64,000 bases of DNA from Capsicum annuum (GCF_002878395.1 NC_061118.1:84098673-84162672); one strand, 5' to 3'. Counted from the first letter of the stretch, positions 36,401-48,362 are shown. Notes: generated from the sequence alone by a model not told the origin. Program-made: numbers and translations.

Positions 36401-39400
36401 TCTTCCATGTACTCTCTTTCTTTATAATAGAATTAGAACCAACCTTATAAAGAATCATCCTATTATTATCAACAATATTTGCCTTTGGATTCTTGTTCCA
36501 GATCACCTAGACTTTGTAGCAATCAGCCCTCTCTATAAGATTTTTCTCACTTTCCTCAAAGAAACAAGTGCTGCAACATGAATCAAAGTAAAACTCTTTC
36601 TTACAGAACTTGTACTTAATCAATTTGGAGTATTTTTATTTTGTATGAGAATAGTTGTTCAAAAGAAAGAACAGGAAGACACCTTGGGGGTGAAAGGATT
36701 GAAACAAACAACATCACACAATTTAAACAAGAACAACAAAGAAGAATGAAAAACTTGTAATTAGGGAAACAAGTAAAAATAGGAAAAGCATCCAGAAAGT
36801 TTAGTTTTCTATTCAAAGTACACAGAAATTATGCTATTAAGTACTGAACCTGTGTTGGGACAAGAGCCATTTTAGAAGGTGACCAAGAGACATGGAGGAA
36901 AAGGAATGTCAAAATTCAGAGTGACAGGAATGCAGCCCAACAGAAACAGCCAGATTGCTGTGAGGCCGCTGAATAAAAAACAAAATTGACACTTATGGAA
37001 TGAAAACAATCAGTTCAGAAACAAACCAGATTGCTGTGAGGCAGCTGAATAAATAACAAAGTTGACACTTACGGAATGAAAACAATCAGTTCAGAATCAT
37101 CTTCATTGCTTTCCAAGTGGCCCTGTACCAAAGAATAAGTCAAAGTATAGAGACACCCAACGAGGAAGAGAAAAGTACCAAGTTTCACAAAATAATGAGA
37201 TAAGTTTATATATATACATACATAAATATGTATATATATATATATATATAGCGAGAGAGAGAGAGAGAGAGAGAGACATCCAAAGAGGAAGAGCAAAGTA
37301 CCAAGTTTCAAAAAATAATGAGGTAAGTGTGTGTGTGTGTGTGTATATATAATATGACACACACATACACAACTGTGTATCAAAAAAGTCCATATATTTA
37401 CAACAATTGTTAGCACTCTGTCATCTTTCGTAAACCAACTTGATGAAAGACAATATCAGAAAGAATATCACTAGCCATGGGGTATTCCTTGGTAATCTAA
37501 TTTTTTTATAAGCTTCCTCGGTAATCTCATGTTACCAAATTGAATGATAGTGAGATAGTCAATGATCTCACTTTTGATGCAACAAGAAGATATAACTAGT
37601 CAAAAGGGATTGTGTTGGTCGGTTAATTTGTCACATTTTACTCATGAAAGGCTGAGATTGGTATTCGTCTAGATACACCATATCATTCTGTAGATATAAC
37701 AAATATGCTTTACCAGCTCAAACTTTAAGTGTCCTTGCTAGTAGAAGATTTAATGATATAGAAGATCCAGGAATAACAAAGCACACTAGGAAGCAGCAAA
37801 ACTCTGTCCGTCATAAAAACCAATTAACGTCACCCGAGAAGGGAGCAAACTTTGCTACCATTTGGTTAAAGTGTCTCACTGGTACTTGAAGAAAAAAATT
37901 CAAAATCTACTTTTGGATATTGGAGGAGGTTATATAGAAAGAGTTCTGTAAGTAGAATGTTGCCAATTAGAACCCATGCAACTTTACACATCTTTTAAAT
38001 TATTAGTAGACAACTTCTCTTCCTGTTGAGGTAGATTTCTACATCTTGTTGATATAACTTTACGTTCTTAACAGGGTATGAAGAAATGAAATAACAGATA
38101 AGAATGTAGAATTAAAAGCAACATAGAGGCCTTGAATATGTAAAAAAAATAAAAATCAATAAGGATGACAATTTAAAACTATGTGAGACTATGAGACTTT
38201 TAATTACACTAACATCTAGTTGATGTTAAAAGTAATAAGGTGACTTAAGATTATCAATGTCAAGCAAACACTGTCAGCTAGCAGAACATACGGCATGTTT
38301 TTATCATAAAAGCATCACATTCAAGAAAGGATATTCTCCTCAATCAAGTCTCTTTTCCCTTATCTAATAGTAGGTTTAAAGGATATATATTCAACTCCAA
38401 CAAGCACCAAGTACATCATGTCTGTTCTTTTCAACAGGATTAGTAAGATAGGAAGACTATTGAAACTATTTATCTGGGAAATTATATCTGAAAAAATTAA
38501 TCCAAAATATTTACTGTACAGACTGAGTCATCACTACAAACTATATGATAACAAAGTAAAGGGTCAAGGATTAGGATTGCTCCAGATCCAGCCACTTTTT
38601 TTGACAGAAATTACCTCCGAAGAATTCAAACGCTGCTCCCATGGTTTAAAAACTGATTTGACACTCCCTGTGACAGCCTCATTCAAAGCAGACACCTTTT
38701 GGCAACACAAGAGGAAGTGTAAGGAACATGAAGAATCTAAGAAATCTCTGTGTATGGTAATCTAAGTATAGGCAATTCAAGAAACACAAGGCTGAAGTTT
38801 ATATCCTATCTCTAACAAGGGAACCACAAATGACAACGGTACTGGCATTTTGATTTGAAATTTGTTCCATTTTGACCCTTACAACCTTCTCTCTCCATAG
38901 AATTTACTTTGAAGAATTATACATTTGTAATATGGATGATCAATTACCCGGGCCAACACACACCAAATTTCTTGTTCGAGCTATATAGTGACGCTATCTT
39001 TACAACCACTCAGATTCATTAGATCAGAAGTTCGGAACTCCATTAAGTTTTCTATCCCCACTCGCTCCGTAATTTCAAATTTACATACATATGTCATTAT
39101 GTTGATGGGATGAGACAGACAAGGATATCCAATGGGATTACTTCATCCTACCTTGCATATGGAGAACTTATCCCACCATTTATACAAACAACAACAACAA
39201 CATACCCAGTGTATTCCCGCATAGTGGGGTCTGGGGAGGGTAATGTGTACGCAGTCCATACCACTATATCAGATGAAGTAGAGAGGTTGTTTCCGATAGA
39301 CCCCTGGCTTAGGACAGAGAACAGTATAACAAACAAAAAACATAAAAGCACACGACAAAATGAGATAACACACTGCTAGCTAATGCAAGAAACAAGACAA

Positions 39401-41562
39401 CCACAAGATAATAATATAAACTATCTTATTCGAAATCATAGACATCACCAAAACACCACGAACAAGAAACTCCAGACGCAGACAAAGCACTCTTTCCTAC
39501 TGTTACAGACGAACTCCTACCCACTAACCTTTTACCCTAATTCGCGTTTTCCACACCTTCCTAACAAGGGTCATGTCCTCCGTAAGCTTAACTGCTCCAT
39601 ATCATTATCACCTTCCTCCAATATTTCTTCAGTCTACCTTTATCCCGCCTAAAACATCCATAGTCAGCCTCTCACACCTCCGTACCAGAGCATTTGAGCA
39701 CCTCCTCACCACAAGCCCGAACCAACATAATCTCACTTCCCACATCTTGTCCTCCACTGAAGCCACTCTCACCTTCTCCCGAATAATCTTATTTTTAATC
39801 CTATCTCTCCTGATAAGGCCACATATCCATCGTAACATCCTCATCTTCGCCACCTTCAAATTTTGGATGTAGGAGTTCTTAACTGTCCAACACTCCGCTC
39901 CATACAACATGGTCAGTCAGATTGCCACTCTGTAGAACTTACTTTTAAGCTTTGAAGGAACCTTTTTATCACACATGACTCCCAAAGCGAGTCTCCATTT
40001 CAACCACCCTGCACCAATACGGTGCGTGACATCTTCTTTAATCTCACCATTCCCCTGAATCATAGACCCAAAATACTTTAAACTCTCTCTCTTCTGAATG
40101 GCCTGAGAATCCAGCTTCACTACCACATCAGCCTCATCCGACAAATCACTACACTTACATTCCTAGTACTTCGTCTTGGTCCTGCTCAATCGAAACCCTA
40201 TAGACTCAAGGTTCTGTGTCCAAAACTCCAACTTATCAGTAAAACCTCTCCGAGTCTCATCAATCAGTACAACATCATCCGCAAACAACATACACTAAGG
40301 CACTTCCCCTTGAATACGCCGTGTCAAAACATCCATCACCAAGGCAAATAAAAAATGTTAAGAGTCGATCCCTGGTGCAACCCTGTCAAAACAGGGAAGT
40401 TCCCTGAATCTCCTCCTACCGTCCCCACACGAGTCCTCGCGCTATCGTACATGTACTGAATCAACCTAGTGTACGCCACGGGCAAACCTCTAGCCTCCAA
40501 GAACCTCCACAGAATCTCTTAGGGGATTTTGTCATATGACTTCTCAAGATCAATGAACACCATATGCAAATCCTTCTTCTTCTCCCAAAATTGTTCCACT
40601 AGTCTCCTCACGAGGTGAATGACCCCCGCAGCCGAGCGACCTGGCATGAAACCAAACAGGTTCTCAGAAATATTCACGATCCTCCACAACCTCAACTCTA
40701 CCACTCTTTCCCAAACCTTCGTAGCATGACTCAACAACTTGATACCCCTATAGTTGTTGCAACTCTGAATGTCTTCCTTGTTTTTATATAATAGAATCAT
40801 CGTACTCCATCTTCAAGTTTCGGACATCTTCGCCCCCTAAAAATGATGTTAACAAACCTTATCAGCCACTCCAAACCTACCCTACTTGTGCTTTTCCAAA
40901 AATCCACTAAAATCTCATCGCCCTGCCCCCACACATCCTACGAATAGCCCCTTTGATCTCCTCAACCTTGATACGCCTACAATAACCATAATTGCGACAC
41001 CTCTCTGAGTTCTCCAAGTCCCCCAGCACGAAACCTTCGTCCCCCTCGTCATTCTCATCATTCAAGGCACCATAAATAATCCCAGCGAATATCCCGGAAT
41101 TATTATCCTTATCCCACCAACCAAACGACCACATAGTGCTTAACAAAAGAAGAATCACCAAAACAACTTTAAATTGAGGTGCCCCATTACTACAAGGCCT
41201 AGCTGCACATACTCAAAACCTCCCCAATTCAACTATCTAAACCCTAAAGGAGGGATGATACTAGAATCCAGAAACCCTCCCCCCGCGCCCCCCCACACAA
41301 AAACTAGCAGTTTAACTTTGATAGTATGAAATAATCAAATTGAGTAAATGAAGAAGCCATTAAATCCCAAGTTGCCAAAATAGTTTTGAGGAAGTGGGTT
41401 TATCTATCCAGTATTTAATAATATTATAAATCCTTCAGTATTTAAAGTCTAATAAACAAGAAAACAGAGTAGTAGTACCTTGGGAAGGTCGATATGCTTG
41501 AAGAGAGACCAATCAGAGGAACAGTTATGGTCGCCGCAATCGTGATCATGCAAGCAAGCCAT
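27403..41562 (-). CDS. PITH domain-containing protein, nine exons, 204 aa
   Basis: Exons (minus strand, first to last): 41562-41479, 38695-38615, 37122-37073, 35399-35322, 35074-35017, 34872-34823, 34139-34031, 33941-33880, 27445-27403. They total 615 bases including the TAA stop, and all introns are GT-AG with codon phase kept throughout. The start [20 protein letters not shown] is the conserved Cys/His-rich N-terminus of the plant PITH subfamily. The PITH core follows: [92 protein letters not shown] and the tail [14 protein letters not shown] is a beta-jelly-roll domain also found at the C-terminus of TXNL1-type thioredoxin-like proteins, where it binds the 26S proteasome. The role of the stand-alone plant protein is not settled. 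Introns 1 and 8 are swollen by retroelements. The coding part shows no stop or frameshift, so it is probably functional. Confidence 0.92.
28504..30997 (+). mobile_element. RTE LINE copy 3 (endonuclease end, RT, C-terminal region; decayed)
   Basis: The left part encodes the end of an APE-type endonuclease ([10 protein letters not shown], then [10 protein letters not shown], the GDFNxHIG block with Arg for the usual Asp neighbour). Then come [20 protein letters not shown] and the linker. RT follows from 29900: [29 protein letters not shown] (motif A with Asn for Asp), a motif B remnant ([11 protein letters not shown]), and [10 protein letters not shown] at 30328 with three residues lost just before it. 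The C-terminal part ([33 protein letters not shown]) is intact to ~30920. Several frameshifts and stops occur. The usual tail block is missing because a copia LTR begins at 30998. It is antisense inside PITH intron 8. Confidence 0.9.
30998..31135 (+). repeat. Short Ty1/copia LTR
   Basis: 138 bp starting TGTTAGTTAGAATATGAG and ending TTATTTCTCACA (TG...CA), with a TATA-like TATAAATA at 31066-31073. A primer binding site follows without a gap. No second LTR copy is visible, so only the 5' end of the element remains. Confidence 0.8.
31136..31147 (+). other. Primer binding site of the copia fragment
   Basis: tgatatcagagc differs by one base from the tRNA-iMet-type site tggtatcagagc and directly abuts the LTR end. 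Confidence 0.8.
31148..31726 (+). pseudogene. Copia leader and gag remnant ending in a broken zinc knuckle
   Basis: After the primer site the sequence is a short leader plus internally deleted gag. At 31690-31725 it reads [12 protein letters not shown], the first three quarters of a CX2CX4HX4C zinc knuckle typical of Solanaceae copia gag. The last Cys is missing. The next base onward (31727) is RTE reverse transcriptase sequence. This is therefore a breakpoint, not natural gag. Confidence 0.75.
31727..32690 (+). mobile_element. RTE LINE copy 4 (RT to C-terminus, strongly decayed)
   Basis: It begins in RT motif A ([24 protein letters not shown]) and continues through the motif B region (DGVAPG). 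[10 protein letters not shown] follows at 31986, then the RTE C-terminal module ([10 protein letters not shown] region, [31 protein letters not shown]) to about 32690. Many frameshifts and stops. It is more diverged from copies 1-3 than they are from one another, so it probably belongs to an older subfamily. Neither 5' nor 3' terminus is present. Confidence 0.85.
33175..33305 (-). mobile_element. Possible tRNA-derived SINE fragment
   Basis: Read on the minus strand it contains gatttgattcccgc, similar to a pol III B box (GGTTCGANTCC), followed by a GC-richer body unlike the AT-rich intron around it. No A box or tail was recognised. Tentative. Confidence 0.3.
33755..33846. repeat. Perfect 46-bp tandem duplication
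   Basis: attgaactgccaaagtagga and the following 26 bases are present twice in succession (33755-33800, 33801-33846), just inside PITH intron 8 and ~33 bp from its donor. If the intron were retained, translation would end within this repeat (TAG at 33837-33839). Confidence 0.95.
34206..34640 (+). repeat. Possible solo LTR in PITH intron 6
   Basis: The ~435-bp block starts TGTAGATGTG and ends near CTTCTATAACA. It contains internally repeated phrases (cataaggattagg / cacaaggatta; gagttctctc ... ggactccaaggtttc twice), a style common in copia LTRs. No target duplication was found, so this is tentative. Confidence 0.3.
36950..37101 (-). repeat. 76-bp tandem duplication spanning the exon 3 splice donor of the PITH gene
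   Basis: Unit 37026-37101 contains the last ~29 bases of exon 3, its GT donor and the beginning of intron 3. Unit 36950-37025 is a near-identical copy lying downstream in the intron. In the true exon the junction reads ATTCC/GTAAGTG; in the copy it is ATTCCATAAGTG. The duplicated donor has therefore lost its GT by a single change (C to T on the plus strand, at a CpG). Confidence 0.9.
37151..37340. repeat. Direct duplication separated by microsatellites
   Basis: cgaggaagagaaaagtacca...aataatgagataagt (from 37161) recurs at about 37276-37326 with few changes. Between them are (TA)n and (GA)n runs, and the second copy is followed by a (GT)n run. They lie in PITH intron 2 and produce low-complexity open frames on the minus strand that are not genes. 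Confidence 0.85.
39186..41070 (-). mobile_element. RTE LINE copy 2, sense insertion in PITH intron 1
   Basis: On the minus strand the element runs from the linker before RT ([17 protein letters not shown]) through [23 protein letters not shown] (motif A), [11 protein letters not shown] (40259-40292), [12 protein letters not shown] and [14 protein letters not shown]. It reaches the C-terminal module and then the shared tail: cggaaacaacctctct...gactgcgtacac...ccccactatgcgggaata followed by (TTG)n at 39186. The 5' half (endonuclease) is missing. Frames are broken by several stops and shifts. Transcription of the PITH gene would read it in sense. Confidence 0.9.
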
Positions 41563-41890
41563 CTGGATTTTCTGCGTGTTTCTCAATTCTAACTAAAATA
41601 AACGCTACGAATATAGTTGTTGCCGGATAGAGCTTTTTCTTTTTGTTTTTTAAGCTATATGTTTGTTCGTTGGCTATATTAATAGCCTGTTTGGATTGCT
41701 TAATAAGCATTTTGAGAAAAAAAATATTTTTTTTAATAAAGAAGGTTTTTTGATAAACTTGCAAAAATACTTTTAAAATAAGTTGAAGCAGTTTTTCTAC
41801 TTCTGGGAAGAAGTAAAAAAATTTTGCTTCTAAAAAAAAGTAGAAGCAAAAGCAAAAAATTATTTTTTTATAACAAAAATATCCCTATCA

Positions 41891-41893
41891 CAC

Positions 41894-41924
<31 letters not shown>

Positions 41925-43642
41925 CTAGTTTAATCGCACGTGCCTTACAAGTGTAGCGTTTAATTATTTAAAATTAAATAGTTTTATATTTTGCAGAGAT
42001 TTTTAATAAAGCGTAAAAGTTTAAATCACTTTTCAAAAATCTTTCACACTTTAATATTATAATAATATAAACATAAACATATACACATATATGTTTTACC
42101 ATTTTCAAGTTATTGATGGATCATCCTCTTTCTTGTTGCCACGGGCTAAGAAAGACGCATTAATTTAAACCATTTGCCTTACAATTTTTTTTATTTATAT
42201 TTAAAATCGTTTCTTATTTTTAAAGTCAAATCTTTACAAAATTATTGATTATATTCTTATTACGTACTTAAAACTTTTTAAAAATTGGTACTTCTTAAAT
42301 TTTTCTTATTCTAATAATTTTACATTTATTTTTTTATTTTTCAAATCTTCTTAGAATCAAATTTAGTTGATTTAGAATTCTTAAATTAATAAAAAAAGTA
42401 TAGTTGTCATTAATTTTGATAACTTATAATAAGGAAAGGTTTTATCATAAATATATTTAAATAATTTTGAACTCTTAAATTAAGAATAAATATTGAAATT
42501 CTTATTACTTCTAGTAAGGAAACGTTTTTACCATAAATATATTTAATTAATTTTTAATTCTTAAGTATTAGAAAAAAATAGTGAAAAAACGATTTTGTCT
42601 AAAGTAAGGAATTTTAATAAAGGGCAAAAAGTTCAAACAATATATATGTATTATACAACTTATTAATTAATTAACATATCTTACAAGTTTGATTAACGTT
42701 TGATTTTTTAAATTTTATATTTCATATTTACGTCATAATTCTTTATAATTTATATATTGTTATTTTATTTTCACTCATTTTCTTTTAAATAAATTATTTT
42801 ATTATTATTAATGATAACAATTGGCAGATGAATCACGTTACAAGATTGTATTTTGACATCACATATAAATTTTTGTCGAATATTTAATTTTAAATAAATA
42901 ATTCATGAAAAGTGACATATTTGTTAAAATATAGTGTATATATATATATGAATATGATGACTGCTTATTCGTAGTAAATTTTGACACCGAAAAAATACAT
43001 TGAAAAAAGATAACAAATGACAAATAGAATCTTATTTTAAATATTTGTCATCAGGTAGTATACGTATATGAATTTGGTTACTTAGTTTTAGAATTGAAAC
43101 GGTAAAAACATATCCAAAAGAAAAGGTAACAAATAACAAATATTATCTCATTTAGATATTTGTAAGCATGAATATAGTGTTTGTTAACTTTTAGTAAATT
43201 TGACACGGTAAAATGAATCCAAAAAATAAGGTAACAAAAAGAAGATAGATTCTAATCAAATATTAGTTTGACCTTTTCTTCAAACCGCCTATTCATTCAA
43301 CGAGTTTATCGTATTGCACACATTTTCCTTCATCTATAAATACAGATAATATTTCTCATATATACATATACTTTACTGCTCTCCAAAATATAAAGTCATC
43401 TCTATTATTAATAAGTTATTTTTTGAATCAAAATTGTTTTCTCATTTTAAGGTATGTTTTTTTAATAATTATAATGATAAAATTAGATTTTTTATGTGCA
43501 TGCATAAAATAGCATATGTGATAATATCGTTGTCTATGAAATTCTTAGATTTTGTTAAGTTTTTATTTTGACAATAATGTTTTTATTTCACTATTTTGCG
43601 TAATGTTATTATTATTAATCATATATCTCTAATGCATAGAAA
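41891..43642 (+). other. 5' non-coding region of the outer Harbinger
   Basis: AT-rich sequence with a (TA)n run at about 41893-41923 and no open frame. Near 43395-43455 an exon-like stretch ends in ttttaag/gtatgt and is followed by intron-like sequence up to the ORF1 start, suggesting an untranslated leader with one intron. This is an inference from splice-like signals. Confidence 0.45.
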
Positions 43643-43956
43643 ATGAGTAATGCTGAGAAGGCTAAATGGAGTACAGAAAACGTAGAGTTATTTTTAAATT
43701 TATGTGTGGATGAGTTATTGCTGAAAATCGTCCTAGTACCCACTTCAACAAAACTGGATGAATTAATTTGGTGACAAGATTCAATGCTAGAACCCGAAAA
43801 AATTATGACAAAGTCAAATTGAAGAACAAATGGGATAATCTTAAAAACACTTGAAAAAAATGGGACACTTTAGTTGAAAAGGAAACTGGTTTAGAATGAG
43901 ATAGTGAGAAGAAAATCATTCAAGCGAGTGTCGAATGGTGGGATAGAAAAATAAAG
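43643..43956 (+). pseudogene. Harbinger ORF1 exon 1 (Myb/SANT-like DNA-binding protein)
   Basis: The frame starts MSNAEKAKWSTENVELFLNL and, after a one-base frameshift near 43722, continues NRPSTHFNKTG, NLVTRFNARTRKNYDKVKLK, KWDNLK, KWDTLVEKETGL and EWWDRKIK, ending at AAAG/GTAC. This is the Myb_DNA-bind_3 fold of PIF/Harbinger ORF1 proteins, which help the transposase bind DNA and enter the nucleus. Three positions that are Trp in the family are TGA here (after KTG, KNT and GLE). The partner exon is displaced to 54729 by the nested insertion. Confidence 0.85.
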
Positions 43957-44055
43957 GTACTTCTAATCTTATTACATATTATTCAATTAAACTTGATAAG
44001 TTATTATGTTATTTTGGTCACTAATAACATATCTTATTTCTTCTCATTATTGTAG

Positions 44056-44064
44056 AAAAATTTA
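44056..44064 (+). pseudogene. First bases of Harbinger ORF1 exon 2, with the TTA target site
   Basis: An intron acceptor (ttattgtag) ends at 44055. The nine exon bases that follow finish with tta (44062-44064), immediately before the left end of the nested unit. The same tta occurs at 54726-54728, after which ORF1 continues. Confidence 0.75.
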
Positions 44065-44301
44065 GGGTGTGTTTGGTATGATGGAAAATGTTTTCCATGG
44101 AAAATAAGTTGATTCTCTACTTATTTTCTCATGTTTGATTGGTGGACGAAAAATATTTTTTGAAAAATATTTTATGGTGTTTAGTTGGTGAATAGAAAAT
44201 ATTTTTCAAAAGAAATATTTTTAGTTGTTTATTGGTGAGAGGAAAAAATATTTTTTGAAAAATACTACTAAACAATTAAATTGTATATCAAACAACTCTA
44301 C

Positions 44302-47042
44302 TGCCACGCCTCAAATCCTATTGGGGCGGACTGGCACCCATAACCGAGGAGGCCCGGGAGAACCAGCTCATAACCTTATACTTCTCATGCATACCTCTAT
44401 GACAACCTGAAATTTGGACAGCATCATGTTGCATATAAAAGGAAATAATCACTTGTATAAGCTCGAGCACACATATATATGTATATACAATACTTGGTCG
44501 TTGGAGCCATCACGTCTATTAACAAAACACCATCTTGACTGTACATTAGGTCTACAAAGCCTCTAGACAATACACAGATTTTAACTAAGGTCGGGACACA
44601 CCCCGTCATATAACTAACTTCTATACAATACCAAAAGTGACTGGATATGACACGGGAAGCCCCGAAGTAAACTGGAGCTCACCAAAAACAGCTGGATATC
44701 CTGACTTCTACTTGTGCGGTGTATGAGTTGAGGTACCTATGCCTGCAGCATGAAATGCAGGTCCCCCGTGGGGGACGTCAGTACGAAATATGTACCGAGT
44801 ATGTAAAGCTGTAGATAATCACATATGATATAGGAGCTCAATAGAAATCAGAAACAAGTGAATAAATCGTAATAGGAGTGGACCACACTTACTAAAACTT
44901 GTGACAACCTGTACATTGTATTTATTCAATCATTTTACCTTCGTTCTTATCATCTTTGTAATCATTACTGTACTGTACTGTGACCATTAGGCTGCCTCCA
45001 GTACATATCAACTGGGATCGACCCATGATAGGCTTATGCCCCTGGGATACCACCCATAAACACATAAATAGGGATCGACCCATGATAGGCTTATGTCCCT
45101 GTGATACCACCCGATAAGAGAGAACTTCCATTACTTAGTTTAATTAATCTTTGAGATTGTTATTTCGGTCGCCACCGTATTTTTGATACTTTGAAACAAT
45201 GATACATCAATAAGAGACATATAAATAGACCATCAATGCAATAACAATGAAGTAAGAACGCATTGGCACATCAATGAAGTGTTTTAGAGTCATCAATGTC
45301 ATAACAATAAAGTAGGAACTTATTGGTATATCAATGAAACGTTTTGGAGTCATTAATAGCACATGGATCTTGTTTGAGTAACCGGATACCTTCTGATATT
45401 CATTAGCGCAATAGACATGTAAGATTTAGAAAACAAGTAAGTATTGGAATGTCTTGACATCTTGTAGGGTGGAAACAAGTTCATTGGTAACGTAGGACAT
45501 CATACAAAACCATTATGGATCACATGTTACTGAATAACTTTGGAAACTTTCTTAATAGAACAATTGTTCACTTTCATGCCAAAGATATGGTATAGAGTAT
45601 GCTTTACATACCTGACTGTCAACCTTCAATACTAGTCCCAAATGGACTTCCCGTCTTTTCGAATTACTTATCTACAATGAACATATATAGCAATCTAGTA
45701 TTAGCAACTAAACGTCACAATTCAATTATTTGAATTCACCAAACTAGTGGTTAATTAGTAAGCCTTAATTACACCATAAAGGGTGTCACTTTAACCCTCT
45801 TATACTCCAATTACATTCACATGTCATGTATATTCATACAACATCCTTCAATATCAAGTTTGAATTCATTTATCCTTCCAACCAATCCATTAAACCAAAT
45901 TGAGTCATAGACATAAATAATTATCAATTCAATAGTATATCACCATATCCACCTTCCATAACTCAATTACCATATCCACCTTCCACAATTCAATACAACC
46001 AAACCATGCAAAATAGTCCATAACCCTATTTCCATCACCTTTCAATAACAACCAATACATATAATCCTCTATCACACATATACATATAGAAAAGAACAAA
46101 GGCAAACAATATTCATACCTTAGAATTCACATCTTGATTATGCAATCCTGTTTGCACAAATAATAGATGCCGTTCGAAGCTCTCAAGATGACAAACGCAG
46201 TTATCGAATTACTTTGGAATTTCTATGGTTGAATCAAAAGTAATTTAAAGATCAAATTTGGCTAGGGTTTGTTCTTTCTCAATGATTGATGATGAAAATG
46301 AGTTTTTGAACTCATATACATGTATATATACACATATTCCCATCCATAATATAATAGGAAATGATCAAAATGCCTTTAAAATTTAAATAATGTCAAATCT
46401 GTCCTTTGGTGGACTGTTTTGATAAGCTAAAGTAGATCGACCATAACTCTTTGCTCCGATATCGGATTTGGGTGAAATTGGTATCATTGGAGGGATAATT
46501 CAAAGGTTTTTCATTTCATATAAAGTAGGCCACCCAGTTCGTCCTGTACAAGGAGTTATGGTCGTTTGAAGTTGACCCTAAAAAGCTGTTTTGATAGGCT
46601 AAAGTAAAACGAGTATTACTCCTTACTCAGACGTTGGATTTGGATGAAACCAATTGCATTGGAAAGAAGACTCAAAGATCTTTCTTTTCATAGGTCACAG
46701 CTCTCCCAGTTCATATATTAAGGGAGTTATGATCGTTCGAAGTTGACTCAAAAATTCGGTTGGCCTCAGTAGTTTGTGTGCAAGGAATTTTCCTGCACAT
46801 TTACTATTCCCAAATATCTCGGCCACCGTTTTATAGTTTCAAACGTGCTCGATTATATCTGAAACCTATCCGTGTTTGGAAATTTTTATATCGTTGGAAA
46901 GCTTATTCAATAACCTTCGCATGGATCCATCGACGGGCAAATTCCGATATAAATAAAATTAAAAAAAATTAATTCCATATAAATAAGACCAATACACGTA
47001 CTTGAATACGCCAATACACGTACTTGAATACAGGGTGTTACA
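44302..47042 (-). repeat. Solo LTR of a Ty3/gypsy element, 2.74 kb
   Basis: It starts TGCCACGCCTCAAATC and ends CAGGGTGTTACA, the inverted form of a TGTAACACCCTG...GGCA LTR (TG...CA). It is flanked by tctac (44297-44301) and tcaac (47043-47047), a 5-bp target duplication with one mismatch. No primer site or coding sequence exists, so the element collapsed to one LTR. Inside are local duplications (gggatcgacccatgataggc at 45011 and 45071; catcaatg...aataacaa units at 45200-45360; accatatccaccttcca near 45940; ccaatacacgtacttgaata at 46989 and 47011). Confidence 0.75.
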
Positions 47043-47067
47043 TCAACATTCTTTCGGAACTAATTTA

Positions 47068-48362
47068 GGGCCCGTTTGGCCATGGAAATTTTTTCCTTTT
47101 TTCTGGAAATTTTTTACGGAGTTGGAAATTGTGGTGTTTGGCCATGAAAATTCGGAAAATAATTCCGAATTTTTTTGCTGAAAATGGAAAACAGGTTTTT
47201 GTTGTTTTCACAATTTTCCAACTCCAATTCCAATTTTTATTATTATTACATATAACCCCAATCTTTTAAATTTTTACATAAAACTCTCCTTATAACATTA
47301 CTTTTTTCAATATTATGTATATAACAATTTTAAAGAATAAGATGATTATAATTTCAAACTTAATGCTATCCTAATTAATATATATCTCTTTTTCTCTCTC
47401 ATCATTATTTCTATCCCTTATTTAATTTTCTCTCTTATTTAAGACATTATTTTACTGCTAATTTATATTTATATCCATAAATATATAAAATATTATATTT
47501 ATACCCATAAATATATAAAGTATTTTATTTATACCCATAAATATATAAAGTATTATATTTATAATAAAAATATACAAAGTATGTTATATAAAGTTTATAT
47601 CATGTATATACCATATACACACATATATAAATATACAAAGTATTAAGAAACATACTAAGCATATTTATAATATAAATATACAAAGTATGTTATATGAAAT
47701 TTATACCATGTATATACCATATACATATATATAAAAATACAAAGTATAAAGAAACATACTAAGCATATTTATATATTTATGGTATATGATATAATATACC
47801 ATAAATATGCAAATCATGTTTTACATAGAAATAATTTATTCACACACAGTAAAATCTTTCATGTATAAGAAAATTAAAGAAATAAATTAGTGGCACCCTA
47901 AAATTTAATAACAACTCATCATTTTCTATTTTTTAGGAACAAAAAATGACGGAAATAAATTAAATAAATTCCTAAAAAAATATATTTGTTTGAAAGATAA
48001 TATTTGTTACCTAAAAACAGGAAGCAGTGATCTGTTAATATAACATCCATATTTAAAATTTTCAAATATGAGAAACGGCTATTAATGTAAATATTATATA
48101 TATCATTATTGAAATTCATTAAATATGACCATGTATATGTAATTATTTTTATAATAGTGACTAATTGTGTTCTTTTTTCATTAGTAGGTAAATTTTAGTT
48201 GGGTGATTTTGACAGTTTGTAAAAATTAGGACATAAAATCATATTTAAAAAAGTTTTTTCAAAAGTCAAAAAAAAATTCAAAAAAAACAAGGCCAAACAC
48301 AACTCAACTCCAATGTCAACTCTAACTCCGAAAAATTTTAGTTTTCATGACCAAATGACTAC
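47068..48362. mobile_element. Tourist-like (Harbinger-derived) element, 1.3 kb
   Basis: The left end is GGGCCCGTTTGGCCATGGAA. The right end, read inward, is GTAGTCATTTGGTCATGAAA. Both sides carry TTA (47065-47067 and 48363-48365). The interior is very AT-rich with repeated atacccataaatatataaag units (47450-47560) and a second pair of related AT-rich blocks (47600-47780). No coding region. Confidence 0.65.

Noticed and set aside
37069..37416. 115- and 96-codon minus-strand frames
   Set aside because: They run through the (TA)n, (GA)n and (GT)n repeats. Only the short piece 37073-37122 is real, as PITH exon 3.
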